Positions 54,931-64,000 of a stretch of 64,000 nt of DNA are shown here, piece by piece. Below the pieces are notes generated by a model. It was not told where the DNA came from and ran no database searches. It worked only from the letters and a program-made list of their open reading frames with translations. Position 1 is the first letter of the stretch; each line of letters begins with the position of its first letter. This DNA comes from Lunularia cruciata (taxonomy: Eukaryota > Streptophyta > Marchantiopsida > Lunulariales > Lunulariaceae): positions 29,765,465 to 29,829,464 of the forward strand of contig OX419762.1 in the NCBI GenBank assembly GCA_948567375.1. Reading direction: 5' to 3'. A program made the position numbers and the translations under genes.

Positions 54931-56025
54931 CTATAACTTCATAGTGTGATATAGATCCTCTAGCGGTAAGCTTGGCAAAAGTAAGGCGGGGTCCGTAGAT
55001 GGCCCATGCATGTCAACCACTGATGCACATTGGTGAAGACTCAAAGCCTACAATCTCTATAGGGTGATAAAGACCCTACCATCTTTGTAGGATGACAAAG
55101 ACCCTCTGTCAAAAGTATGAGGTAAGCATGGTGGGTGAGAAAGTCAAAATGCCTCTCCTTTGCAATTAGTCCCTTGTTGCCTCTCAAAGGAGACCATCAA
55201 ATTGATGATGAAGGTGGCCAAAAAGCTCTTTTGCTAGGGGGACAAAGGTGTCAAAGGCAAACCATGGAGCATAATGGTCCTCCTTCTCCCAATTGGAGAT
55301 GATTGCTACAGCTCCTACCTGGATGCTAGCTTGTGCTAATGACTCTAGTCTAAGTGGGTTTGCCACCACCACATCATACAACATATGCAAGCCATCTATG
55401 AAGGTGACAATATCAATATGTACCCTCAAGTGAGGTGGGTCCAATAGGACCATCCATCACTCTATCTGAACATGTGAGCGTATACATCATAGGATCTCAA
55501 CCACTACATCTCTAATAGCATCATGGACTCTAGAAGGCTCTCCTCCTATGGCACATTGTAAGAGATATATACCCTTTGCATTTAATGTAGAACCACATAG
55601 GTAGTGGTCCGGTAAGTCCAAGAGTGATGGATATGATAAGCTAAACCAGAGCCAAAGGGTAGTGGTGAATCCTCTAACTTGAAACAAAACTCCTTAATCA
55701 AAAAGGAAGCATGGAGCCAAGTTCTGACGCTCTTCTTGCTGCAAGAGAGGATCCTAGCTTGATCAAGTAACAACATGTTAGTGAGGATGCTAGAAAGGGT
55801 GTGAGTGTGCATAATCTCATTGAGCTCCATTGAAACTTCATAGAGTCTGAGGATACATAGCCTACAAAGAGAGGAGTGTTGTATGTAAAGGACTTGGCAA
55901 TAAATCTTGATCCAATCAATGAGATATTTGGAAACATAGGTGCTTGAGTTGATTGTTGCAATAGGTGGCAATAGAAATGAAAGACCAAGGAACCTTTATA
56001 TCTTAAAAGATTTCTTTTGCTCATG
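54931..56025 (-). pseudogene. LINE-beta copy 2: finger and restriction-like endonuclease domain
   Basis: On the minus strand, after RTWLHASFLIKEFCFKLEDS and FGSGLAYH (about 55735-55640), a finger YLCGSTLNAKGIYLLQC, AIGGE and then HDAIRDVVVEIL (55610-55487) is well kept. The core follows at 55453-55184: HIDIVTFIDGLHMLYDVVV with aspartates at 55412-55414 and 55373-55375 (D-x12-D), then QASIQVGAVAIISNWEKED and DTFVPLAKELFG. This is the same layout as LINE-alpha but clearly a different family. The RT part lies further upstream and is lost, since LINE-alpha copy 2 begins at about 56030. Confidence 0.7.
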
Positions 56026-56221
56026 TGTTGTGCATTACACCAAAAGAGGCTTGTTAGGGATGATTTATGAGTATCTCAGATATTGTGTCTAGGTAGATGA
56101 TTCCTTTAGTGGTTTTATTGAGCTGTTCCAAGTAGTTGCAATAATAGCAAGGGGTGAGATTTCTACATCAATTAGTTAGGTGCTAGGTTTTAATTGACTT
56201 CTTGTAATAGAGAGGGACAAA

Positions 56222-56830
56222 ATGTGCATTAGACCAATTGCTTTTGGAGACGTCTTCTTGCATCTTGTTAGTCATACCATTGTCCTTGAACATATTCTCC
56301 ACTTCCAACATCATCTTAGTTCACATCAATTTGGAGTTGCTACACTTGGAGGTTTTGAGATGTTTGATCCTTCTATCTCTCTCCTTCTTTCTTTTATTAC
56401 CACCATGGTTTCTTACAAGAGAAAGTCATCATCTTGTAGAAGACCTTTATTTTTCATTGCTCACTTTAGAGCTCTCTTATCTACTACTTTAGCCATACTA
56501 GATTGTATATTTCTCTCCTTGGTAGAAAACACACATATTGTGAGCTTTGTAGATCAGATGAGGTAGGCATTTAAGCACTTGACTATTGAGCTCATCTTGT
56601 AGGCTTGAGAGTCAAGGAACCAAAGTAGAGAGCATGGTCTCTTTTAGGTATCCTTCCTCACCTCTATCTTCCAAAGCGGTGTATCATATTTATAGATGGC
56701 CTATATATTTTGGGAATGCCAAAAGGATCCAAGGACTTTTTCTCCTGGTTCTTAGATGCTCCCTTTGTAGAGGATATTCTTAATGTGGATGATCTTCCTC
56801 TATTAGGAGATCTATAAGTGGCATTTGGTA
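56222..56830 (+). pseudogene. LINE-alpha copy 2: RT remnant
   Basis: The frame from 56222 reads RPIAFGDVFLHLVSHTIVLE and HHLSSHQFGVATLGG (RT fingers). It then skips motif A and most of the palm, and joins RPLFFIAHFRALLSTTLA and FLSLVENTHIVSFVDQMR. Motif C is SLVEN where copies 1 and 3 have SLADD or SLVDD, so both catalytic aspartates are substituted. The thumb follows in another frame (DAPFVEDILNVDDLPLLGD near 56760-56815). An internal deletion of about 80 codons and several shifts. Confidence 0.75.
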
Positions 56831-56857
56831 TATTCTCCTCTAGTATTGCATATCAAT

Positions 56858-57274
56858 TGTTATCGTATGGAGTTAGAAAATAAGTAAGTAGAAGCTAATG
56901 AGTTTGTAGTCCAAGGTAAATAGAGAAAAAAGAAGTAGAACTAGCCTCAAAATGTGCTAGAAGCATTGAGAAAGCCTGTGGGTAGAATATTCTAGATGCA
57001 TATTGGAACTTTCTTGATGAGAAGCTTCTAAGAACTTTCCAAGGGTAGAGTAACTTGTATACCAAGTAAATGGCTAACCTAGCTTGCATTCCAAGTAAGG
57101 CAGCTCACAAAAGAACCTTCCTTTGAAGCTCCTTGGAATTCTTGTACCCATGTTACCTATAGATACTCAAGCCAAGCTCAAGCTAGACATTTTGAGTTTT
57201 TCTCACTTGAGAGTCCCAATGTGATCTTCCACCCTGGTCTTCCATTCTCCTATTTCTCTCCTTGGTCTTTTACA
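56858..57274 (+). mobile_element. Solo LTR-A inserted in LINE-alpha copy 2
   Basis: TGTTATCGTATGGAG... to ...GGTCTTTTACA. It includes AGAAGCTTCTAAG at about 57019, CCTATAGATACTC as a weak TATA and the CTAGACATTTTGAG block. LINE sequence continues on both sides (SSSIAYQ before; MFESF and the IMGIFGDIIG-like region after). I see no convincing target duplication. Confidence 0.7.
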
Positions 57275-57299
57275 TTGACCAATTTACCTACTCTACACA

Positions 57300-58480
57300 A
57301 TTCTCCCTTCTTCAACCTTCTTATTATGTTTGAGAGCTTTTGATAGAAAGATCATGGGAATCTTTGGTGATATCATTGGACTAGGGATATTTGAGTATGT
57401 AACAAGGGATTTTGCATGTAGACAAATATCTTTGCCAATCTTGTGTGGAGGAGTATGCTTATTATCTATGAAGTGACTATACCAATAATGTTTTTGGGTA
57501 GTTGTGCTCTCTTGACACCTCTACTTTCCTCTCATTTTATGAGTGTTGATAGGTTAATTATAGAGACGTATATGACCAAGGTGGAGGAAGGGCCTTTTTC
57601 TTTTAGGTGCTTTTGTGGTAGATAAGAGACAACATATCCCCATAGGCACAATATTACCTCCCATCATTTGCCTCCTTATTATCTGGTTGGCCAAAGGTTT
57701 GCATTCTTCCTTGATGGATGAATAGTTTCAACATTTGTTACATTCCCACTCAGTAGAAACATATATTCATTGTACTACTTGGGCACATCTTTGCTCTTGC
57801 TCAAGTAAGAGCAAAACCCTAAACCCAAGGCATATGGATCTTAGCTTGATTGTTCATTAGTGCATTCTAACTTGTACTAACTACATTTTATGTTGTGTTG
57901 AGGTTCCACCTAGATTTGGTACACATATCTACACTTTCATTCCTCACTTGTGAATGTGGTTCCACACTAGATGTAGTAGGTATACATATGACATAATGTA
58001 CTTTTGGAGGACAAAGGGTAGCTACACACAATCTTATTAGGGATATAGTGTTTACCACTGCATGAGTGAGTTGATATGTCACTTGGAGGAAGCATTGGTA
58101 GATGACATGAGTTAGGGTAGACTTATATTTGATGCAAGATGATCAAATGACAAAAGTGGATTTTATTATTACTAATCCTACGCTTGATGCAATTTTGAAG
58201 GGAGTGGTTACTCATCCTCCTAGATGTGCAACTAGCAGAGTGACATCAACCAAGGTCTCCTAGTATAGTATAGTCATATACAATATGAAGCAATGGATAT
58301 AGCTTTTGACATATTTGTCGAGGAGTGAAAAGGGACCTTACCTTAGTAGATGTCCAAAGTATTAACTCTCACTTCACTACTTCATAACATACATTACACT
58401 GCATGTTTTATGGCTCTATAGAGAGCACAAGTTGATGCATACCATAAGAGAATAACCACACTAGGTGATGCTTCTATGGA
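57300..58480 (+). pseudogene. LINE-alpha copy 2: post-RT block and endonuclease remnant
   Basis: The block after the LTR reads DRKIMGIFGDIIG-like sequence, then in the frame 57443-57625 FLGSCALLTPLLSSHF and TYMTKVEEGPFSF. The finger region lies near 57930-58060. The core reads RVDLYLMQDDQMTKVDFIIT; its aspartates at 58120-58122 and 58159-58161 are again 12 residues apart. VVTHPPRC and the region matching FVPLA follow in broken frames. Confidence 0.65.
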
Positions 58481-58665
58481 TGTTCAAATAGTAAAGTAGA
58501 CCATAGGATTTGCATAGCTTATATATCTTAGGTATAATTGTACAGATTTCTAATACAAATTCTCTTGGAGTTTAGCAACATTTAGTTTCTTATGTTTTTA
58601 TCCTTGTACAACTTGATTGGGTCTTCCTATCCCTCTTGTTTGCCTTGGCAGTAGCCATTTTTTCT

Positions 58666-59602
58666 ATTGGGGTAAGATCTAGACCAGTTTGGAAAATATA
58701 CATGGAAGAGCAGAAAGTGCATAGGTCTAGTACTTGGACATGTACATGAACTTTGTTCAGATTAATAATCTCCAGACTTACAAGAAGGTGAACATCCAAC
58801 AATGAAAGGTTGAAATTTTACGAAATGTTCACATTGCATCAATACTGCAAGCTATCCGGACATTAATGCAGAAACCCGAGACAGAAAGGTACTACCAAGC
58901 ACTCAATGACATTAGGGGGTTTTAGATTAACGATTTTGAGATCCCGTAGAAATCCGTAAGAGAATTTATGGATGATCAGGGTAAAAAGTCTGGAATTTGA
59001 TTTCAGAAAATAAAAATAGTGATCTATAAAAATTTAGGAAGATAAATATCTAAGAATATTATTATTAAAATTTATGAAAAAATTAATTAAAACCAATTTT
59101 GCAGAATTTTATGAAGATATTATTTTAAAGACTTTCTTGTCCGCGTCTATCGTTGACATTTCATTTTTCCTTCACGGTCCCTGACCCAATATCAGTTTAT
59201 CAAATCATTCACTAAATATACCCTGCAATCCTCTCGGGAATGGAAGTCGTAATATACTCGGGCAAATTTAAGAACTGAAAGATCCCGAAGCTTTTATCAC
59301 CCGTAAAGTTATTTAAGGAATCTTACGGGCCAGTCTCTGTCACTGGTAGAAATCCGTCGATATCTAATTTGAAACGCTCTATTGTTTCAGGGATTCTTTT
59401 GAGTCCCAACTCTGGACACACTTTTTATAACTACCGAATACTCTTTATGTCTCCTGACTCTCAGAAATAGCCCGACATACGGGATATTCAGGAAGCTCGG
59501 AGTATTCAGAGTACATGCTGCTGTGACCTATTAAACGTACCTCAAAACTAGAATCTTGCAGAGAGTATTTAAGTTTGCTGGTTTAGTTACAGTGAACTTT
59601 AA
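58666..59602 (+). other. No recognisable gene
   Basis: The stretch between two LINE-alpha copies. 59150-59480 is CpG-bearing (CCGCGTCTATCG, CTCTCGGG, ATCCGTCGATATC). CCCGTA(A/G) recurs as in 39-40 kb. No frame worth annotating. Confidence 0.4.
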
Positions 59603-59645
59603 GTTTAATGGGGTCTTCCCATCCTTCGCGGTAGCCGGTTTCACG
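59603..59645 (+). mobile_element. LINE-alpha tail fragment (~40 bp)
   Basis: AATGGGGTCTTCCCATCCTT, CGCGGTAGCC is the LINE-alpha 3' end with a ten-base internal gap. The flanks CTTTAAGTTTAATGG and CGTTTAAGTGAATGG may be a decayed target duplication. Confidence 0.6.
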
Positions 59646-59959
59646 TTTAAGTGAATGGTTATTGTAAAGTTGACCCGGATCATCACCAAGTGCAGTCCTG
59701 TAGGTGTGAGCTGTCCGAAATCTGAAGGATGACCTGATTTAGCATCGCAGAGTTTGCCCATGCTATTTGTACCTTTGACCTTCAAAAACAGAAGTAAAAG
59801 GACGACCGCGTAGAATACACGAAGGATGGGAAGACCCATGAAGCCGAAGAAGCAGAGGAAAAAACAAATTAAAAAAAATAAACGTCAATACAAGAAATAT
59901 ACCTTGTTGCACCTAAGATTTCTAAGCTATGCAAGACATCCTATCTACAATGGAACAAT

Positions 59960-60600
59960 AGAAGAAACATCTAGTGTGATTACTCTTTTATGGATTATAA
60001 CAACCACTACCTTCCGTACAACAATGGACACATGTTGTCTAATATGTTATGAAGTATGAGAGTGAGAGTGGTACCCCCAAGCGCTTAAAATAATAAGCTT
60101 TCATGTACTCCTTGACAAATATGTCAAAGGACATGTCCATTGCTCCATGTAACTCCAAGGCTAGAGGAACAAACATGTGACCTTGTTGCATACCCCTATA
60201 CTTGGGAGACCTTACGACTTGTTGCTGCACTCGCCACCCATCTAGGGGGATGGGTAATCACTCTCTCCAAAATTGTATCTCATGTAAGGTTCATAACAAC
60301 AACATCTACTATTGTCACTTGATCATCTCGGACCAAGTATAAGTCTGCCCTGACACTTGTCGTCTGCAAAGCATACAAACGCTCCCTCCAAGCCAAGTAT
60401 CCACTCTCTTGTGCTAAAGCAAACACTATGTCCCTAATAGCATCTAGGCAAAACCTCATTGTTGTAGAGAAAGTAGCTGGTGCGAGTCGGAATGCTCTAA
60501 TGCACGGTCGAGCTAGGATCCAAGAGCTTGCATCCTTGTTGAAGCAAGAGCAAAGATGTGCTCTAGTAGCTTGAGGAATGGACAAGTCAATTAAGAGAGA
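59960..60600 (-). pseudogene. LINE-alpha copy 3: restriction-like endonuclease domain
   Basis: The frame 60585-60280 reads ASSWILARPCIRAFRLAPAT, then RFCLDAIRDIVFALAQESGY, LAWRERLYALQ, RADLYLVRDDQVTIVDVVV. The finger that copy 1 has before DAIRD is deleted here. The aspartates at 60343-60345 and 60304-60306 keep the 12-residue spacing. After a frameshift, frame 60230-60039 continues SPKYRGMQQGHMFVPLALEL and ends SLSYFITY. In R2-type LINEs this domain cuts the target; without the finger this copy is probably inactive. Confidence 0.7.
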
Positions 60601-60719
60601 ATGTAATGTTTGCTCACATTGTCATTCCATCAAGACTATAAACCTCTAGTCCAATCTGACGATACTGAAGCAAAAGATGGAAAGGCTTATCATGCCCATT
60701 GTGATAGACTATCTCTCAT

Positions 60720-60980
60720 TTGCTACAATAACATTTGGAGAGAAAAGGATCTCTCCTCCACCTCTATCACATAAGTCTCCAAAATTGGCCTATCAACAAC
60801 CACAAAACAAGAGGAAAGTAGAAGTGCCAAGAGAGTCCAACTACTCAAAAATGCTAGAGGTGTGGTCTCCTCCATAGATAGCAAGCCAACCCCTCCAAAC
60901 CAGATTGGTAGAGCCATCTATTTACATGCAAAATCCCATATCACACACTCAAATGTCCTTGGTCCAATAATATCACCAAA
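60720..60980 (-). pseudogene. LINE-alpha copy 3: post-RT block
   Basis: Reads MALPIWFGGVGLLSMEETTP, LAFLSSWTLLALLLSS (60917-60723), the GG.GL.S...A.LASW block after the LINE RT thumb. Upstream the DIIGPRTFE-like stretch is in a different frame. Confidence 0.75.
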
Positions 60981-61079
60981 GACTCCCATAATCCTCCTAT
61001 CATAGGCTCTCAGATGTGAGAGGAAGAAGGAGGAAGGGGAACTATACGAATGAGGTAAGTTGATTTACAAGCAATACTA

Positions 61080-61965
61080 GAGGAGAGTATACCCAATGTC
61101 ACTTGAGGATCTCTTAATAATGGAAGGTCATCCACATGGAGAACATCCTATGCAAGAGTAACATCTAAGAAATGTGTGACAAAATCCTTGGATCCTATTG
61201 GCACTCCAAGAACACATAGTCCATCTATAGATATGATACATACCTCTAGAAGCTCAGGGTGGTAAGGAATACCTCAAGGGGACCATACCTTGAACTTTGA
61301 CACCTTGACTCTCAAGCCTACTAGATGTAGCTCAATAGTCAAGTGGTCAAATACCTGCCTAATCTGATATACATGGTCCACGATGTGTGTATCATCTACC
61401 AAGGAGGGAAATACACAACTTTGGCATAGCCAAAGTTGTAGATAAGAGAGCTCTAAAGTGAGCCATGGAAAATAAGGGTCTCCCTAAAGGATCTCCTTGA
61501 CGTGTACCAACAACTGACTCCAAGACAGTGACTCCCTCATGTGAACAACCGTGCTGGTAATAAATGGAAGTAGGAGAGCCATAAAAACATTGCACAAAAG
61601 GAATAAGACTCACCAAGGATCCACCAGCCTCCCTAAGCTCTCCAAAGATGGATGCCCATGAGACACTATTAAAAGTGTTCTCATCATCTTCCTATAGGAT
61701 AACCCACTCTAGATGGATATCTAAGAGTGCACTTATGCCTAAAGCCTCACATCTTCTAGGTATACCTATTCCAATCTGATGTAGATTGAGGTGTTGTCAA
61801 AAGTGAAAATGATAGTGAAGGACAATGGTATGAATGACCAAACACAAAACAATGTCTCCAGTAGCAATTGGTCTAATGCTCCCCGTGTCCTTCTCCATCG
61901 CAAGGAGTTGACTAGCACCTCACACCCCACTAACAAATATAGGAATGTCTCCTCTTGTTATTGCT
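61080..61965 (-). pseudogene. LINE-alpha copy 3: reverse transcriptase
   Basis: Read in two or three frames on the minus strand: SIRPIATGDIVLCLVIHTIV and HQIGIGIPRRCEALGI (fingers). Motif A lies near 61660-61690 as DDENTFNSVSWASIFGELRE. SLIPFVQCFYGSPTSIYYQ follows, then motif B at 61471-61509 as GTRQGDPLGRPLF. AHFRALLSTTLA and motif C at 61391-61405 as SLVDD, then THIV. All three catalytic aspartates are codable. Frameshifts near 61420 and 61650 and stops prevent expression. It is a LINE RT, not an LTR-element RT (RQGDPLxxxLF form of motif B). Confidence 0.8.
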
Positions 61966-62257
61966 ACAACCACCTAAAACAACTTGGTAAAACCACTAGA
62001 AGGATCATCTCCTTGAAAGCAATCTCTAAGGTGCTCATAAACCATCCTTAACAAGCCTCTTGAGGAAAAGTGAGGGGTAGTGCACAATGTTTGTGCAAAA
62101 AGCACCCTATCAAAACATAAAGGCTACTCAAGCTGATAATCTAAGACCTCTAGTGGTAGTCCTTTTATTGCCATAGGTTGTAGTGAGAGTAGGGAAGAGA
62201 TAGTCTCATCAGTAGGACTAACCATAGACAAAGGGCGTACCACTCGTCCTGCTCTAC

Positions 62258-62743
62258 TCAACACTCCTGCTTGACCCAATGTCCTACATCGTTGCAATTC
62301 AGTGGACTTTGTGGTATCCTATTGCAAAACTTGTCTCCTAAAATGTATAGCCTTAATAGACTCCTCTTGAAGGGCCATCTAATCCTTTGTTCAAAATTGA
62401 TAAAATCTAGCAGCCACCCCTCTATGCCCCGCACTTCCCCCTCTAGCATAACAAAGGTACCATCAAGCAAGTAAGAGGAATAGCAACCATGTTTACTCAT
62501 CCAAGGGATCCCATGCCAAATGATCAAGTGGAAGGCAAAAAGCTTATCTAGCCTCATCATGGAGTGTGTGGGATAGCATATGGAATGGACATGGAAAACT
62601 AGTCTCAAATACCCAAAATGCAATATGCTTGAGAAGCTAGCCACACCCATGACTTGATCGGTATCCCTAGAATGATCAACAAAAAGATAGAAAAAGCGTG
62701 TGTAATCCCAAGTGTCACTGTTGTTGATGTGGTCATGCCTCAT
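62258..62743 (-). pseudogene. LINE-alpha N-terminal region, 161 open codons, function unknown
   Basis: This is the longest open frame in the window (MRHDHINNSDTWDYTRFFYL... to ...NDVGHWVKQEC). It directly precedes the RT region of LINE-alpha copy 3 on the same strand (a one-base shift joins it to the next readable frame), so it is most likely part of the same polyprotein or a separate ORF1. It is rich in aromatic residues and His, with the basic patch RIRWPFKRSLLRLY. No nucleic-acid-binding finger or APE endonuclease motif is visible. I do not recognise a family. Its integrity within an otherwise broken element is notable. Confidence 0.45.
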
Positions 62744-62780
62744 GGGGGCATCCCAAGTGGTCTAATCATGATCTATAACA

Positions 62781-64000
62781 CCCATTTGTGCATGTATGTG
62801 TTATTGTGATATTTAGTTTAGTATTGTAAGTATTTGAGAGATATAATTTATATAGAGATAAAGGATGGTTCTACATTAATCATGATCAGCTAAAGTTAGT
62901 TATAGCTAAGATAAATGGACTTTACTTCAGAGGAAGTGGAAAAGACGAGCACCACTATTTTGGATTCTAGTGTGTTGACTTGGTATTATTTCTAGGTGTT
63001 TGGCTTTGAGGAAAGAGTTGTAAACTCTTGGACCCACAAGCACTTTGTTTTATATTCTTCTATAGTCCAAGGATAGCCCATGTGAAGGAACCCTTGAATT
63101 AGTGGTTGGGTCAAGATAAGACCACATGCTTAGGAGAATATTCCCATGAGTATGGATTTTCCTTATAAACTAGGGGTGAGGAGGTACTCATCATCCTTTC
63201 ATTTGCAACTATCTCTCTCTCATTGAGTTCTCTAGTGAGCAATGTCTTGGGTCTTGGAGTGTTATCCTTGGAGGAGTATGATGGAGTTGGGGTTCTTTGC
63301 CTTATTAGTCCATGGTGCAGTACCATAATAGCCATAAGAGGTTCATCTTGAGTGAGAGACAGGCCGGCTCACAAGTCCTTGTGCATCCTTTCCACATGGG
63401 TCTTTACCCCTTGCGAGGTAAAGCGTTGGTGACAAATTGGGCATGGTGTATCCCGAGCCGCTCTAGGCAGCCCCACATGGGGAGGTGTAGCCATGGCTAG
63501 CACAAGAATAACGATAGTAATACATGATGCTCCTCTCCATATCTTCCCATATCAAAACCAAACCAAAACCCCTCACATCCCAACTCACATAAGAAAATAC
63601 AATCTGTCCAAACCTTAAAAACTATAAACTCTCATAACTTTCAATTTCCATCTCCGAAATTTTCAAACTAAATTCCCAATGAACTTTATTATGAAAACCA
63701 AGAGATAAGAAATGGAAATTCCAGATCTGTCACTCTCAATATGTAATGATCACTCTAAACCCTCAAAAACCTGAAAAACCTCATAACTTTCTACTCAGTT
63801 CTCTATAGTCTTCAACCTAGATACCAATGGAACTGAAATTGAAAAATGAGCAAAATCTACTATTCACTCAAGTGCTATATGCTAGAGTGCACTCAGAAAC
63901 CCCTAGCCCTAAACTCTAAAGTCAGACCGGCCCTGCACTTTGCTAGAGGGCCCTCAAAAACAAGTATCACTGTAGACATACAATACAACTCATGTGTCTA
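62781..64000 (+). other. Unidentified, possibly an LTR or promoter relic
   Basis: No supported gene. The stretch 63150-63260 has a TATA-like CCTTATAAACTAG followed about 30 bp on by ACTCATCATCC, and GGTCTTGGAGTGTTATCCTTG, which has the feel of a plant LTR end; 63425-63440 (GTTGGTGACAAATTGG) could then be a primer site. The stretch 63610-63830 shows two loosely related ~160-bp units sharing CTCATAACTTTC and CCAATG(A/G)AACT. This is a suggestion only. Confidence 0.3.

Larger units (their letters stand above)
56030..58665 (+). mobile_element. LINE-alpha copy 2 (plus strand), containing a solo LTR-A
   Basis: From RT fingers to the 3' tail near 58602-58655 (CCTTGTACAACTTGATTGGG, TCTTCCTATCC, GGCAGTAGCC). 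The order is RT, thumb, [LTR-A 56858-57274], post-RT block, endonuclease. More decayed than copies 1 and 3. It lies back to back with LINE-beta copy 2. Confidence 0.7.
59795..62780 (-). mobile_element. LINE-alpha copy 3, nearly complete
   Basis: Minus strand: N-terminal region, RT with motifs A, B and C, thumb, post-RT block, endonuclease, 3' tail (59795-59850: GACGACCGCGTAG, GGATGGGAAGACCC). About 3 kb. It is the longest copy in the window and the only one with the region upstream of RT. The 5' end is uncertain. Confidence 0.75.

Overview
The window looks like gene-poor, transposon-packed chromatin from a land plant with a large genome. The signs are Ty3/gypsy chromoviruses primed by initiator-Met tRNA, LTR retrotransposons nested several layers deep, and heavy loss of CpG in the older copies. 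LINEs with a restriction-like C-terminal endonuclease, and a retrotransposon-borne DNA methyltransferase, fit a bryophyte, lycophyte, fern or gymnosperm better than a typical angiosperm, but no host gene here fixes the lineage. I found no convincing host protein gene, rRNA, tRNA or CRISPR array. Nearly every reading frame is a broken retroelement fragment.

Layout. 1-13.3 kb: chromovirus family A. Element A1 has three LTRs and two internal regions, and contains a complete nested copy, A2 (1881-7387), with a CTATG target duplication. 13.3-16.3 kb: an older gypsy relic. 16.3-19.6 kb: nothing recognised. 19.6-34.3 kb: element E, the most interesting object in the window. It is a chromodomain-bearing Ty3/gypsy element that also encodes a C5-cytosine DNA methyltransferase domain (28126-29109). 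E is interrupted by element A3 (20370-26593), whose 5' LTR holds a solo LTR-B, and by a young deletion derivative B (30259-32882, target duplication CCTAC) that splits the E integrase. 34.3-38.6 kb: element A4, with another solo LTR-B (target duplication GATAT). 38.6-42 kb: an RT fragment, tandem repeats and a LINE-beta relic.

42-47.2 kb has a different base composition: rich in CpG, poor in LTR elements, and dotted with very short 5'-truncated LINE tails, one flanked by a 16-bp duplication. 47.2-52.6 kb is mostly AT-rich sequence with no genes. 52.6-62.8 kb holds three copies of LINE-alpha (two on minus, one on plus, the last carrying an LTR-A insertion) and a second LINE-beta relic. All five C-terminal domains keep a D-x12-D pair expected of a restriction-like endonuclease. 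62.8-64 kb is unidentified.

How it fits together: all elements are broken and presumably silent. E would have combined a chromatin reader (chromodomain) with a DNA-methylation writer (C5 methyltransferase). Family A LTRs carry dense GAAnnTTC palindromes just upstream of a TATA box, which resembles a heat-shock-responsive promoter. Domain boundaries in the decayed copies are good to roughly 20-50 bp.
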